Source: Guadua angustifolia (Eukaryota > Streptophyta > Magnoliopsida > Poales > Poaceae). Taken from it: a stretch of 64,000 bases of DNA. Position 1 is the stretch's first letter. Each line of letters starts with the position of its first letter. Location: positions 49,990,198-50,054,197 of the forward strand of contig CM070520.1 in NCBI GenBank assembly GCA_036346375.1, written 5' to 3'. Position numbers and translations under genes: made by a program. Shown here one piece after another: positions 48,161-58,473 of the stretch. The notes below the pieces were generated by a model. It did not search any database and was not told the origin of the DNA. It saw nothing but the letters and a program-made list of their open reading frames with translations.

Positions 48161-49859
48161 TGTAACATCCCAAAATCCATCGATTATGAAAATGCAAACA
48201 CATGGATTTAATTTGGCCTCAATTTTAAATCTCAGCATCTATTTGTAATTTTTGAGATTTCTACAAATAAGAAAATTATTTTTAAAATAACCTAAAAGAC
48301 TTATGAATTTCAAACTTCAGTTTTCTATCATCTCAAAGTCTGGAAAATTTTGTATAAATCATAAATAACCTCCAAATGACTTCCAAAAAGTTTGAATAAT
48401 TATTGAATTCATTTGATGCCTCTATAAAATCAAAAACAACAACTATGCAATGGAACAGAAGCATTGTCAGATTTTTACAAAAATCCACAGACTTGGTAAT
48501 CATCTAAAATTTCTATTAGGGAAATAATATTACCTAATAATCACCCAAAAAATTAAAATATTTTATTCTTGGATTGATAACTCAATTAAATTCAAGTCAA
48601 AAGGCCATCAAAAATCAAACCTAAATTTCTCTTTTCTCTCCTCTGTTTCGCTAACAACTAGGCCCCGGGTGTCAACCGGTCTTCTCGCTAATAGCATTGG
48701 CCCACTGGTAGCTGTAGCCCTCCCCCGGCCCATTTGGCAACACCCCTCACCCTCTCCTCGGCCCGTTTGGCAACACCCTCTCCTCCTTCTCTCTGGCCGC
48801 CGTCTGGGCCTGGGCCCACCAGACAGCGAGTGCCCTAAAGCGCGCCTTGCCTGCTTTACCTCTACGCTGTGTGGGCCCCATACTAGGGTCACCGCACCAC
48901 GTTGTGCCCTAGGCCCTGCAGTCGCGCCACCGAGCTGCCCGCATGCCTGTCGTGGTAGCCTTCACCTCCACCTAGCCCCGCCAGTGGTAGTGTCTCCACG
49001 CCACGCTGTGGTGGAACTTGCTCTGGCAGGGACGTCCTATCCCTTTACCATGCCGCCTGGCCCCTGCACTAGGGGTGAAAATGGGTCGAATGCGGGTGGA
49101 TATTGCTCTTCCCGTATCCTAACCCATATTTTTTCCAAATTTGGAACCGAATATGAGCTAGCCAGATACGGATACAGATTTGGGTCACTTGGGATATGGA
49201 TACGGGACAGATATGTCATAGATTCAGGTCGAAAACATATAAAGATATACAGATAATGCACACATATATAGAGTAATATATATTGAATTAAAACTATACG
49301 AGTACATAACTATAGGAACAAATTATATATCAATCAAACTCAATAAACATTGTAGAAAAAATATGCTACTTGAGGATCAATAGAATTAACTAATTGTTAA
49401 TATAAATGGGCTAATATGGAAAAAATATGATGAAAATGGATTAGGCCTTGCTGATATCCGAATAGGAAAAATCTGAATATCCGATCCGAATAGGAAAAAT
49501 CCGGATATCCGAATAGGAAAAATCCGAATATTTGGATCCCGTCCCATATTTACTGAATATTGGATGCTCCGGATCCAGTCCCGAATCTAGATCAAGTATC
49601 CGGATCTGGTCTTGGATCCACAGGATAGTAAAATCCGGTCCCAAATCTGATCCCGATCGGATCCAGATTCTGATCGGTAAAGATATCGACCCATTTTCAT
49701 CCCTACCACGCACCTCGCCGCTCCCTCTGTTGTCATCTCGGCTCACGCGCGTCTTTGTCTCCTTTGGATTTCCACGCAAAGCACGCAATGTGTCTTCTTC
49801 CTCCATGGTGAGAACCCGATCATGAACCTGTGCAATGCCACTCCCAGAGCCTAATTAAG
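48161..49859 (+). repeat. Older LTR fragment hosting two later insertions
   Basis: It begins TGTAACATCCCAAAATCC, like the LTR at 16913, with AT-rich U3 followed by C-rich sequence from 48660. It is interrupted by the Ds-like element (49070-49705) and by the 12-kb Copia element. Sequence after 61905 (CCAAGTCCTTGGCCAGC...) continues it. Its own end was not found. The 195-residue frame at 48669 crosses the hAT boundary and is not a gene. Confidence 0.55.
49070..49705. mobile_element. Non-autonomous hAT element (Ac/Ds-like), 636 bp
   Basis: The ends are TAGGGGTGAAAATGGGTCG and, inverted, TAGGGATGAAAATGGGTCG (18 of 19 match), close to the Ac/Ds terminus. The 8-bp flanks CCCTGCAC (49062-49069) and CCACGCAC (49706-49713) match at 6 of 8. 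The inside has many ATCCGGAT/CCGAATAGGAAAAATC repeats and no transposase. Confidence 0.88.
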
Positions 49860-51699
49860 CCCACCGTAAGTTCAACCTTCATTAGTTATGGTTTTGGTGT
49901 TAATGACAAATCTAATCTTGTATTAATGACAAATCCAATATTGAGTTTATCCCTAATGCGATATCGTTTTTGATGACATATCTTATATCGAGACTAACAT
50001 GTTTGTTTAGAATATCTTTGTTTAGTCTCATCGCATTGAAAAATGGAAAACCCGAGGTATGTATGCATATTCATTATAATATTAGTTGCATACTTTGGAG
50101 TTAAGTTAAAGTATGAATATCCCCATTGAAATAACCACAAAATGTGCATCATGTTTCCCAATCCATATATTACATGGATGCTCATATTTAGGGGGAGTTC
50201 ACACTCTAACTTGAAGAATCAATTTAAATGATAATTTAAATTGAGTTCATTTGTCTCATTAATCATTAAAGAACACTTCATCATGTGTTGATGATGTTCC
50301 GTGATTAATTGAGGACAAATGGATAGTTCTTAAGTATAATTAAGCATGAGTTGCATTATTATACTTAAGACATATATAAATCATTCAAATTGATTTAGGT
50401 TGTGCTCAATTGATCTAAAGGCATCCGTTATGTGTTAATGGAGTGCAAGAGATAATTGAGACAACCATGCATCTTGGACTAATAAGTTTCATGAGTTATG
50501 TTTGAGTTAGGTCTAAACATGAATGAGATAATGAAAACGGGACAAGGACGGCATCATGAGTTGATGGGCGTCAAGAGTGGATCTCGAAGGGGAGTATCGA
50601 GTAAAGATCATAAAGACCCCAAAGGGGATTGCTTATGCGCGGCGGCGAAGGTATAATTAGATAGGCTAAGGACTTTCTAGTCTTTGAGTCTAAGATTTTA
50701 TCGCCGCACTATTAAGAGGGTCGTTCCTTTGCTTGAGCCTCATCATGTGTTGGTGATCTCAATCGCGTTCACTCAAGCTCAACCATTTAGATTTGGTTTT
50801 TGCATATGGGTTAACCATTTGGCATGTGTTGCAAATGTGTTAAGCCTATGCTTGGTTGTTTTGCATTATGCTCGATTTGCATGTGTTGCAAAGATGAAAG
50901 AGTATATGCATTTGGTTTCGCATTATGCTTTGATTTGCATGTGTTGCAAATAGGATAAGCTAATGCGTTGGTGTTTATGTGAAGTTCACTTTTGCATGTG
51001 TTGCATTAGTTGAAGCTTCATGTTTTGGTTCATAAAACATCTTTATAAAAATCGTGTGGTTGCTTGGAGCTAAGTTTTGCATGTGTTGCAAAAGGAGAGA
51101 GCTCAAGCATGATTTAGTGTTTGTATGCTCGTATGGAGCTAGAGGCTTGCATGTGTTGCAAGTAGAGAGCTCATACTGGTTGAATCGGTTTTGGTGTGAA
51201 GTTTGGTTTTGGTGTTGCATTGAACTAGAGAATTGCATGTGTTGCAATTAGAGAGTTCATGCACCTTGAATTTGTGTTGCTTGGAGCTAGACTTTTGCAT
51301 GTGTTGCAAAGAGTAGTGCTCAAGCATGAAATGGTTTAATGTGTTATTTGCAAGTTCAGTTGTGCGAATAAACCGAGGTTTATGAGTCCTAATCCCGAGA
51401 GCATGTGAGTGGGGCTTGCAGCGGATGTTGGCAAGTTGACCGGTCTTGTGTTGACCTTCACATGGCTAGGGGATTAATCTCATAAACTCGAGTTTGATTT
51501 GCTTAATACGTTTTGCAAATAGATTTTGAATTGTCGTGAAATGTGTTTTCGTGAATTTGGTCGAGTTCTTTGAGCATGGGCTAAAGTGGTGCAAATATGT
51601 TTTGCAGGTGTTTGATCATGTGTTGACACCTAGAAGCTCAAAGAATTGCATTTGGATCTTCGGAGAAAAGTTTGTGAAAAATCCATCCATGTTGTGGTG

Positions 51700-51925
51700 C
51701 AACCAACCCTCGAAGCGGTCCAACCAACCATGGTGTGGCTAACCCTAATTGTGGTGCAACCAACCTCGGGTGTCCAACCAACCATGGTGTGGCTAACCCT
51801 AATTGTGGTGTGACCAATGGTTGAGTGGTGTGACCAATGGTTGAGTGGTGTGACCAATTATTGGCGGTGTGACCAATGGTTGAGTGGTGTGACCAATTGT
51901 TGGCGGTGTGACCAATGGTTTTGGT
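51700..51925 (+). repeat. U3 tandem repeats in the 5-prime LTR
   Basis: A block of about 52 bases (CCAACCAACCATGGTGTGGC, TAACCCTAATTGTGGTG) occurs twice. It is followed by five to six units of GTGTGACCAATGGTTGAGTG or a GGCG variant. The 3-prime LTR has the same arrangement at 60320-60515 with a different unit count. Confidence 0.85.
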
Positions 51926-51984
51926 TTTGCCGGACCAAGGCGGTGCAACCGAACCGTCGCGGCGTGAAGTCTCGATGGGCGGTG

Positions 51985-52420
51985 CAGCCGGATTTATTCC
52001 GGTCGGACCGGCCGTGTGTGTGTGTGTGCGGCCGCTGCTGCGGTGCCTAGCGGTGATTTGGCGGTGCGGCCGCGAGCGTCTGCGTGCGGCCGGCCGCGAA
52101 GCGGCGACCGGCCGCACCTCGGCGCGTCTCTTCGATGGGGCGCTGGCGGCGTGAAGCGGTCGTCCGGTCGGTCCGGTCGGGCCGGACGGACGATGCAACC
52201 GCCCCGGCGGCTTGATTTTCCAGACGCTAAGTTTTTCGGTCTTGAGCCGAGTTTGGTTGAGCTCGTCGACCAGACGGCGCAGCGGGCGGCCCGCCACGCG
52301 GTGTGACGGCCGTAGGCGGTCGGACCGGCGATGCGATTCGGCGCCAGAATCGGTCGTTTTCCGACCGTTGTCTGTGAGGGTCGGTCGGACCGGGAGAGGT
52401 CCGGTCGGACCGCGTTTTTG
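51985..52420 (+). repeat. GC-rich zone of GGTCGGACCGG-like palindromes
   Basis: Repeated CGGTCGGACCGG, CCGGTCGG and GCGGCCG words give a CpG-rich block just upstream of the TATA box. The 3-prime LTR (60590-61020) and the solo LTR (42360-42640, as GGTCATACCGC) have diverged versions. Confidence 0.75.
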
Positions 52421-52468
52421 TTGATTTTGCCCGTTTCGCCCCCAAACAGCTAGTTTTCTTTTGTGGGC

Positions 52469-52475
52469 TATAAAA
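52469..52475 (+). promoter_or_regulatory. TATA box of the 5-prime LTR
   Basis: TATAAAA in GGGCTATAAAAGGGG is conserved in all three LTR copies of the family and marks the likely U3/R boundary shortly downstream. Confidence 0.75.
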
Positions 52476-53294
52476 GGGGACGTTGGGGGCAAGGGCAGGG
52501 TGCTGGTGTTATTGTGAAGGGTTTTGGCTCTTGTGTGAGTATTTGGGAGAGGTGTTGCATGTGTTGCACACTCTCAATTGGTTCTTGAGCTAAAGAGTGA
52601 ACTAATTGCATGTGTTGCAATTAGGAGTGGGTTTGAGAGGCTCTTGTGCATGTGTTGCACTTGAGTGAGGTCCTTGTGCATGTGTTGCACTTGGTGATCA
52701 CCGAGGAGCGCATTTGTTATGCCGGTGAAGTTCAGCGAAGGAGCGGCTTGTTACTCTTGGAGGTTGCCGACTCCTAAGCAGCGTAGGCGTCGTCTTGAGC
52801 TCTCAAGGTGTGAGAAGCTCCGCAAGTTTGTGAAGGTTCGGGTTGAGCCTACGCGCGAGCGTGAAAAATCACGACTAGTGGAAAGAGGCGGGTGCTCGAG
52901 CGGGAGCCGGTCCGAGTCGTCGGGCTTGCCTCAACGTGGACTAGGGGAGACCGGCAAGTCTCCGAACACCACGGAAAAACGTCGTTTGTCTCTTGTCTCC
53001 TTTACTTTCAAGTAATTACATTTATTGTATATTCATGATTGCTTGACTTAGAATTGCTTAGTATTATTTGTTAGATCAATTTAGCAATTCATACATAGAG
53101 ACATAAATTAGTTAGTGCACTAGTGAGCCTAGTTGATTTAGGCTTTAATTGTCAAAACCTAGATTATCGCTTCCGCATTTATATTTGAGTAGGTTTTGAC
53201 TTAGGGGTGTATTAGAGCGAATTGTTTAGCAAGAGATCGAATTTTGTAAATCGCCTATTCACCCCCCCTCTAGGCGCATCCTCGACCCTACAAG

Positions 53295-53306
53295 TGGTAT
53301 CGAGCC
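53295..53306 (+). promoter_or_regulatory. Primer binding site, initiator tRNA-Met type
   Basis: TGGTATCGAGCC starts two bases after the LTR end. The standard Copia site is TGGTATCAGAGC, complementary to the initiator Met tRNA 3-prime end. One A appears to be missing here. Confidence 0.85.
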
Positions 53307-53350
53307 ACGGTCACTCTCATTTTAGGCTTAACCGCCTAGAGAGTAAAAGG

Positions 53351-54532
53351 ATGGCGCTAAGCGGATTAGTGCACTCCACCGATTCATATATATTTGATGG
53401 CTCAAATTATGCTTCATGGAAATTATTTATGATTAATCATTTTAAATCCATGAGCCCACAAATATGGTGGATCGTAGATGTCGGCATTTCTTCTCCACTA
53501 AATGAAATTGCTCCAACTAAAGGAGAGGAGAAATGTCTACATCTCGACGCTCAAGCAACTAACGTTTTATTTAGCGTTGTGAGCGTAGATATTTTCAACC
53601 TCATTTGCAACCTCTCAAGCGCTCATGAAATGTGGATCAAACTTCAAGTTAAATTTGAATCATCCACAACAATTGAGGATTGCAAAGACGATGAGGAAGT
53701 GTCGGTTGAAGATTTTTCAACTTCAACATCAAGTGTTGAACCGACATCTCCTTCAACCTCAACCTCCGCCTCGAGCGACGACGAATCTTCACTTATATCA
53801 AAAATTCGTTGTTTCATGGCAAAAGGTAAAGATGAGGTAAGTGATGATGAAGGTGAGCCCTCTTATGATGAATTAATGAATATGCTAGAGGAGCTCAATG
53901 AATTTCTTGGAAAGGAGAAAAAGAAATATAAAATTTTGAAGTTAGAACATGAATCACTTCAAAATGATTATGATGTTCTAAAGGAAAATCATGAGAAACT
54001 CCTTTTCAAGGAATTTAGTAAAGCTAGTGTGGATATTGCCACTCAATGCAATTTAGTTGATGAATTGCCTAATTCAATTCCTATTACAAACAATTCATCT
54101 AATAAATGCATATCCACCTCTAGTGATGATTTAATTAATATGCCTTGTTGTTCTAACGAAATTGCTTCTAGTTCCTCTATGCCTTTAAATACTAATCTTG
54201 TAGAGGAAAACAATGAGCTTAAGGCCCAAGTCATTAAATTGGAAAATGACTTGAAGAGGCGCGTTAAAGGAAAAGCCCTCCTCGACGAAATCTTGAGCAA
54301 GCCAAGGGCGCCTCAAGATAAGCGAGGACTCGGCTACAACTCCAAGAAGGAGAATAGCAAGATGAGGCATAATGCGCGACACACGAAGACAATCAAATGC
54401 TTCGCATGCAACAAGAAGGGCCACCTCGCCTCCGTGTGCCCTAATCAAGTGGATAACAAGGCCACAACACCAACCATGAGGCAAACCGCAAGGAGCAAGT
54501 CAAATCGGTCAAGAGAGGGCCAAATAGCGTGA
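53351..54532 (+). CDS. Copia gag polyprotein, internally shortened
   Basis: The frame starts at MALSGLVHSTDS, 59 bases after the LTR end, and runs 393 residues. Residues 13-45 (YIFDGSNYASWKLFMINHFK) are the DUF4219 start of Copia gag, followed by a UBN2-like segment to about residue 105. That segment breaks off early and continues into a Ser/Thr/Asp-rich stretch, so part of the capsid core is deleted. A likely coiled coil spans about 195-250. One CCHC zinc knuckle, CFACNKKGHLASVC, is at 350-363 and binds RNA in this family. A second, broken knuckle follows the stop. The product would package RNA but carries no enzyme. Confidence 0.88.
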   Translation: MALSGLVHSTDSYIFDGSNYASWKLFMINHFKSMSPQIWWIVDVGISSPLNEIAPTKGEEKCLHLDAQATNVLFSVVSVDIFNLICNLSSAHEMWIKLQVKFESSTTIEDCKDDEEVSVEDFSTSTSSVEPTSPSTSTSASSDDESSLISKIRCFMAKGKDEVSDDEGEPSYDELMNMLEELNEFLGKEKKKYKILKLEHESLQNDYDVLKENHEKLLFKEFSKASVDIATQCNLVDELPNSIPITNNSSNKCISTSSDDLINMPCCSNEIASSSSMPLNTNLVEENNELKAQVIKLENDLKRRVKGKALLDEILSKPRAPQDKRGLGYNSKKENSKMRHNARHTKTIKCFACNKKGHLASVCPNQVDNKATTPTMRQTARSKSNRSREGQIA

Positions 54533-54544
54533 CATGCTTCAATT

Positions 54545-55225
54545 CTTGGGAAAAGGACACTTCGTGAGGATTGTCCCAAAGGTATCACTCCTAAGCCTAC
54601 TCTTGTTAATAACAATTATTTGCTTAGGAAGGACAAGAATGGCAATGTGTTTGCCAAACTTGTCAAGTCACCTATGCCCGCTAAAAATGATATTCATTTG
54701 CATAGGAAGAGTGTTTCTAGAAATGTAATTGCTCAAAATAATAGATTTCCTAAGAATAAGAAAATTCATGATGATCATATGCTTAGGAAAAATAATTATA
54801 GCAAAACATTTGCTAGAAATGCTAGATTCTCTAAGCCGATGCATAATTTTAATTATCATATGCTTAGAAGAGATCAAATTAGAAATGGTTTTGTAAAATA
54901 TCAATGTCCTCCTATGCCCTTCCACAAATATACAAATACTTTGCCTAGGAGGAATAATTATCGCAAAACTATTCCTAGTCATGTTAGTCATTTCAATAAT
55001 GTTAAAATTAGGACCATTTGGGTTCCTAAATCTATTGTGACTAACGTTGTCGGACCCAACAAGGATTGGGTACCAAAACCGCTAAAAGAATTTTGGGCAT
55101 TTCGAGATGGATTGGACGCTTGCTCACCAAGAGGATATGGATCATATGTTTCTACAAGTGGTGTCAAGCATGAAGATAATCAAGTCCATCATGAGCCAAT
55201 GCCATCTCGGGTAACAAGTATTTAA
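54545..55225 (+). pseudogene. Downstream gag-linker frame, frameshifted from gag
   Basis: After the gag stop a second frame opens with a degenerate zinc-knuckle end (EDCPKG). It then has repeated LLRKDKNG/MLRKNNY/MLRRDQ segments, basic and Asn-rich, and WVPKSIVTNVVGPNKDWVPK near 55020-55080. That last motif marks the linker before protease in SIRE-like Copia elements. It ends at SRVTSI, with no protease DTG motif after it. The frame has no start codon near its beginning and was probably once continuous with gag. Confidence 0.75.
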
Positions 55226-58200
55226 ATTGATTCTTATGTCTTATAGCCTTGTGTAGGTTATAATGAAATATTAATGAATATCAATTTAGATTACTTGTTA
55301 TGAACACTTGCTCTCGCCTCTCATCTATTCTCTTAATTGCAAATCTTGAGCAAGTTTAATAGTGGCACATTTAGGGGGAGTGTTAATTCATATCCATGTG
55401 TATCACATCCCTACGTGTGCCCATATTAATATAAGTGCATATATATAATTTCAAAATCAAACCATTGAGCCAAAAATCAAAATTTTGTATACTATTAGTA
55501 AACTTGTGAAAAACTAGTTGAAAAATACATACAAATATTTTCAAAATGTTTTTCAAAGGTTTTGGCTTCACAAAATCTATTTTGAAAAGAAAATGAGTTT
55601 CATATCCAAAATCTAGTTACTAGTATCTTGTTTTGGATTTAAAATTATAATTTTCATAGAAATAAAAGTAAAAGGATTTTAAAAATAATTCCAAAACAAA
55701 AATCTTAGAGTTGGTCATTCTTAACAACTTTAGTGTTCAAAAGTTTTTCAAAAGACCAACCTAGCAAAAGTTATTTGATTTTGAAATTCGCCGAAAAACT
55801 ATACTTGACTCATAATGGTCATATTATTGCACTTAGTGAGTTTCTCTATTTGGATTAATTCTTGTGTAGAATTGTGATCCAAAATGGTATTTTAGACTCA
55901 TACACAAAATTCAAATCTTACCCCATGCTCAATTTGAATTCTTTGTGTTGTTAAAATTGTCTTTGATTTCAATTGCTTCTTCCTTTGGACTATTTAGGAC
56001 AAAAGTCAAAATTCAATTTTAAAAAGCCCTAGTTTGCGAAAGGCTTTGTAAAAGTATTCTAATATGTATTTCAAATGTTTTCCAAGCTTCTAAAATGAAA
56101 ATTCTATATTAAAATCTAATTTGGCTCAAAAACGATTTGATTTGATCCAAAAAGGCCTATTTAAGCATATAGCTCAAATGTTGGTATTCAAGTTGGATTT
56201 CATATCAAATCTTGGCTATACACATTCTAGATACACCTATCTAAGCCATGGAAAAATAAATTGCATGAAATCCAAATTGAATTGCATTTTGAGGCTTTTC
56301 GTGAAAATCAATTTCCTTTTATGCCTCAACGCGCAAATCACCATATCTTTTGAAATAAAATTGATTTTGAGAAAATTCTTTTTGCAAAACCTTCTAATTA
56401 GTCCAAAGTTCATCTCTGCAAAATTTCAAATTTTTTGGACTTCGTTTGAATCATTTTTGATAAAATTTGCAAAAAGTCGGGTTTTCAGTCGTCGAGATCT
56501 TGGTTGGACCGCCTCGAGCTTGTTGGACCGCCCTTAGGGCCGGTTGGACCGGACCCCAACTGGTTGGACCGGCCATGGCACGCTAGGCTCTAAATTTTTA
56601 GATTTTTCAGAGTTTTCTTTTGGGATATCTTTTGATTGGAACCTCCTTTTTCAAAAATTCTTTTTGGAAATAATTCTTACTATCCCAAAGTTCATTTGTA
56701 CAAAATTTGAAAAATTCTAAAAACTTATTTGATCAAGTTTTCAAGTGGTATCAGTTATGAGCACTTTAATTAATCTAAAGAGTGATTCTCACTTGATCTT
56801 TTGAAAAGACAAAACTTGAGCAATTCAAATGCAAATAACTCCATGATTCATTCGTTGAACATCTTGGGGAGTTTATTTATATCAAGTTTTGGGCACTTTA
56901 ATGCTTCCAAGTGAGATCATGTCTTTATTGTACTCGATACTAAATCTTTTGGATTTTATCGATTCTTCTTGAGCTTTCGATACGTAAGTATAGTGCCTTG
57001 ATTATATTGCTCGATACCCACTCGGTATTATCGATAATTCTTTCAAGTGGTATCAATTCTTCGTGAGTTGATCCTAAGTGGTATCAAATTGAGCATTTAT
57101 TCATCCATATGCTTACAAGTAGTATAATTGAGATTCTCCAAGTGGTATCATGGATCTTATTGTTCATTTTTAATGATATCCTTGATTATTTGATTTCCTT
57201 TTAAGTGGTATCATTGAGTTCCTATTTTCTACAAGTGGTATCATTAAGGTCATTGCTCATTCCTTCTAGTGATATCCTTGGTTAAATAAATCTTTTCAAG
57301 TGGTATCGTTAAATTCAATTTTTTTTCTACAAGTGGTATGTTCATTGCCTCTTTGTAGCATTACTCCGATACCCACATTCTTGATTAAGATGTTTCCTCT
57401 TAAATTAAAATTGTAAGTTCAACCGCTTAAGATTTCTCTGTGTGAGAGCCTTTATGTGTTGAAATACATAAAAGAGGAAAATCTCCTGTTGAGCATTAGT
57501 CTTCAACTAAAATTTGAAAATGCTCACTTCTCTTGAATCTTCTTGCAAAACCCTTGAGATAATTTTTTTTACAAGTGGTATCTAATTTCTCAAGTGGTAT
57601 TCTTTTTGGGTTCCTCGTTTATCCGATTAGGCAAATTATTAGATTCTTCAAAAGAATCATGTTAAAAATTTGCAAAGCCTAATAAAATGAGGAGTGAGTT
57701 ATTTAAAAAGGGGTATCACATGGTTTGTTTTGCCTTGCATAACCCATACTTCATTTTTCATGCTTATCTTTACAAGTGGTATCCATAATTGCAAGCGCTT
57801 ATTCTTCCTTTAAAGTGGTATCCAAAATCCTGAATATGGTCCCTTTTCGAGTTTTTCTTCTTTTGGTATCAGGCCATATTTCAAATGAAAATTTGTTTTA
57901 CTCCTTGTATACCCTTTTTCATTTGGCATAAGTTTTGTTTCTTGAATGATCTTCCTTAAGTCTTATTTGGCATAATCTCTTTTAATTCATTGCCTAGGTC
58001 ATAAGTATTCATTTCAATTCTTGTATGACCTAAATTAAAAAGGGATAATTACATACGGGAGAATTAGGAGCTTAAAAAGGAGATAATTAAAAAGGGAAGA
58101 ATATTTAAAAAGAAAAAATGTATGCCAAAAAGGGGAGAATAATTAAATAAAAGGGAGATAATGATAAACCAAATACCAAAAGGGGGGAGAATGTATTTTA

Positions 58201-58459
58201 AGTAAATCTTTTGGTTCTTCCATTTTTGGTGTTTAATGCCAAAAGGGGGAGAATTAGGAAGCTTAATATCATTAGGTTTAAAAAAAAAACAAGTAAGCTT
58301 AATATGATTAAGGGGGAGAATTAGTTCTCATATGCATTCTAAATTATCAATGATTATATTGTTTAAAATGTGCATATGCATTCAAATAGCTTAAATTCTC
58401 TCGATATGTTAGTTTTAATCCAAATGTGCTTATTAAGCTTGGATTTATCATTAATCACC
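55226..58459 (+). other. Non-coding internal region replacing pol
   Basis: This is 3.2 kb of AT-rich sequence. I find no protease, integrase or reverse transcriptase motif in any frame; the 138-residue frame at 56121 is unrecognised. GGTTGGACCG words at 56505-56570 echo the LTR's GC zone. The second half holds the AAGTGGTATC array, and the last 500 bases have repeated AAAAAGGGGAGA blocks leading into the polypurine tract. Confidence 0.75.
56742..57822 (+). repeat. Array of PBS-like AAGTGGTATC decamers
   Basis: The decamer or a one-base variant occurs at about 56743, 57045, 57075, 57140, 57212, 57232, 57297, 57332, 57572, 57592, 57774 and 57814. Several are preceded by TAC, matching the LTR/PBS junction CTACAAGTGGTATC at 53289-53301. 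Spacing is irregular (20-300 bases). Confidence 0.85.
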
Positions 58460-58460
58460 A
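58040..58460 (+). repeat. Repeated polypurine blocks near the 3-prime LTR
   Basis: AAAAAGGGATAAT, AAAAAGGAGATAAT, AAAAAGGGGAGAAT, AAAAGGGGGGAGAAT and AAGGGGGAGAATTAG recur before the final tract. They may be alternative or decayed plus-strand primer tracts. Confidence 0.7.
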
Positions 58461-58473
58461 AAAAGGGGGAGAT
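58460..58473 (+). promoter_or_regulatory. Polypurine tract
   Basis: AAAAAGGGGGAGAT abuts the 3-prime LTR start TGTAAG, as required for plus-strand priming. Confidence 0.85.

Larger units (their letters stand above)
50278..52690 (+). repeat. Mini-hairpins with a TGTGT loop in the 5-prime LTR
   Basis: Twelve copies of GCATGTGTTGCA lie at about 50822, 50879, 50937, 50994, 51078, 51150, 51233, 51295, 52556, 52611, 52651 and 52677, with matched flanks (TTTGCA/TGCAAA, CTTGCA/TGCAAG, GTGCA/TGCAC and the 9-bp CTAATTGCA/TGCAATTAG). Further hairpins have other stems: TCATCA/TGATGA at 50278, CATCA/TGATG with loop TGAGT near 50555. This is the same series seen on the opposite strand at 42082-44185. Confidence 0.9.
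49865..53292 (+). repeat. 5-prime LTR of the Copia element
   Basis: It runs from CGTAAGTTCAACC (first base T to C relative to the TG of the 3-prime LTR) to CTCGACCCTACA, 3428 bases. U3 carries the mini-hairpins, tandem GTGTGACCAATGGTTGAGTG repeats and a GGTCGGACCGG-rich zone. A TATA box at 52469 implies about 820 bases of R plus U5. Confidence 0.95.

Noticed and set aside
48669..49256. Frame of 195 residues
   Set aside because: It crosses from LTR sequence into the Ds-like element, so it cannot be one ancestral gene.
51638..52492. Minus-strand frame of 284 residues in the LTR
   Set aside because: It is antisense to U3 tandem and GC palindrome repeats; the matching region of the 3-prime LTR breaks it into shorter frames.
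53351..54532. Domesticated host gag gene
   Set aside because: It lies in its expected place inside a complete retrotransposon with target duplication and similar LTRs.
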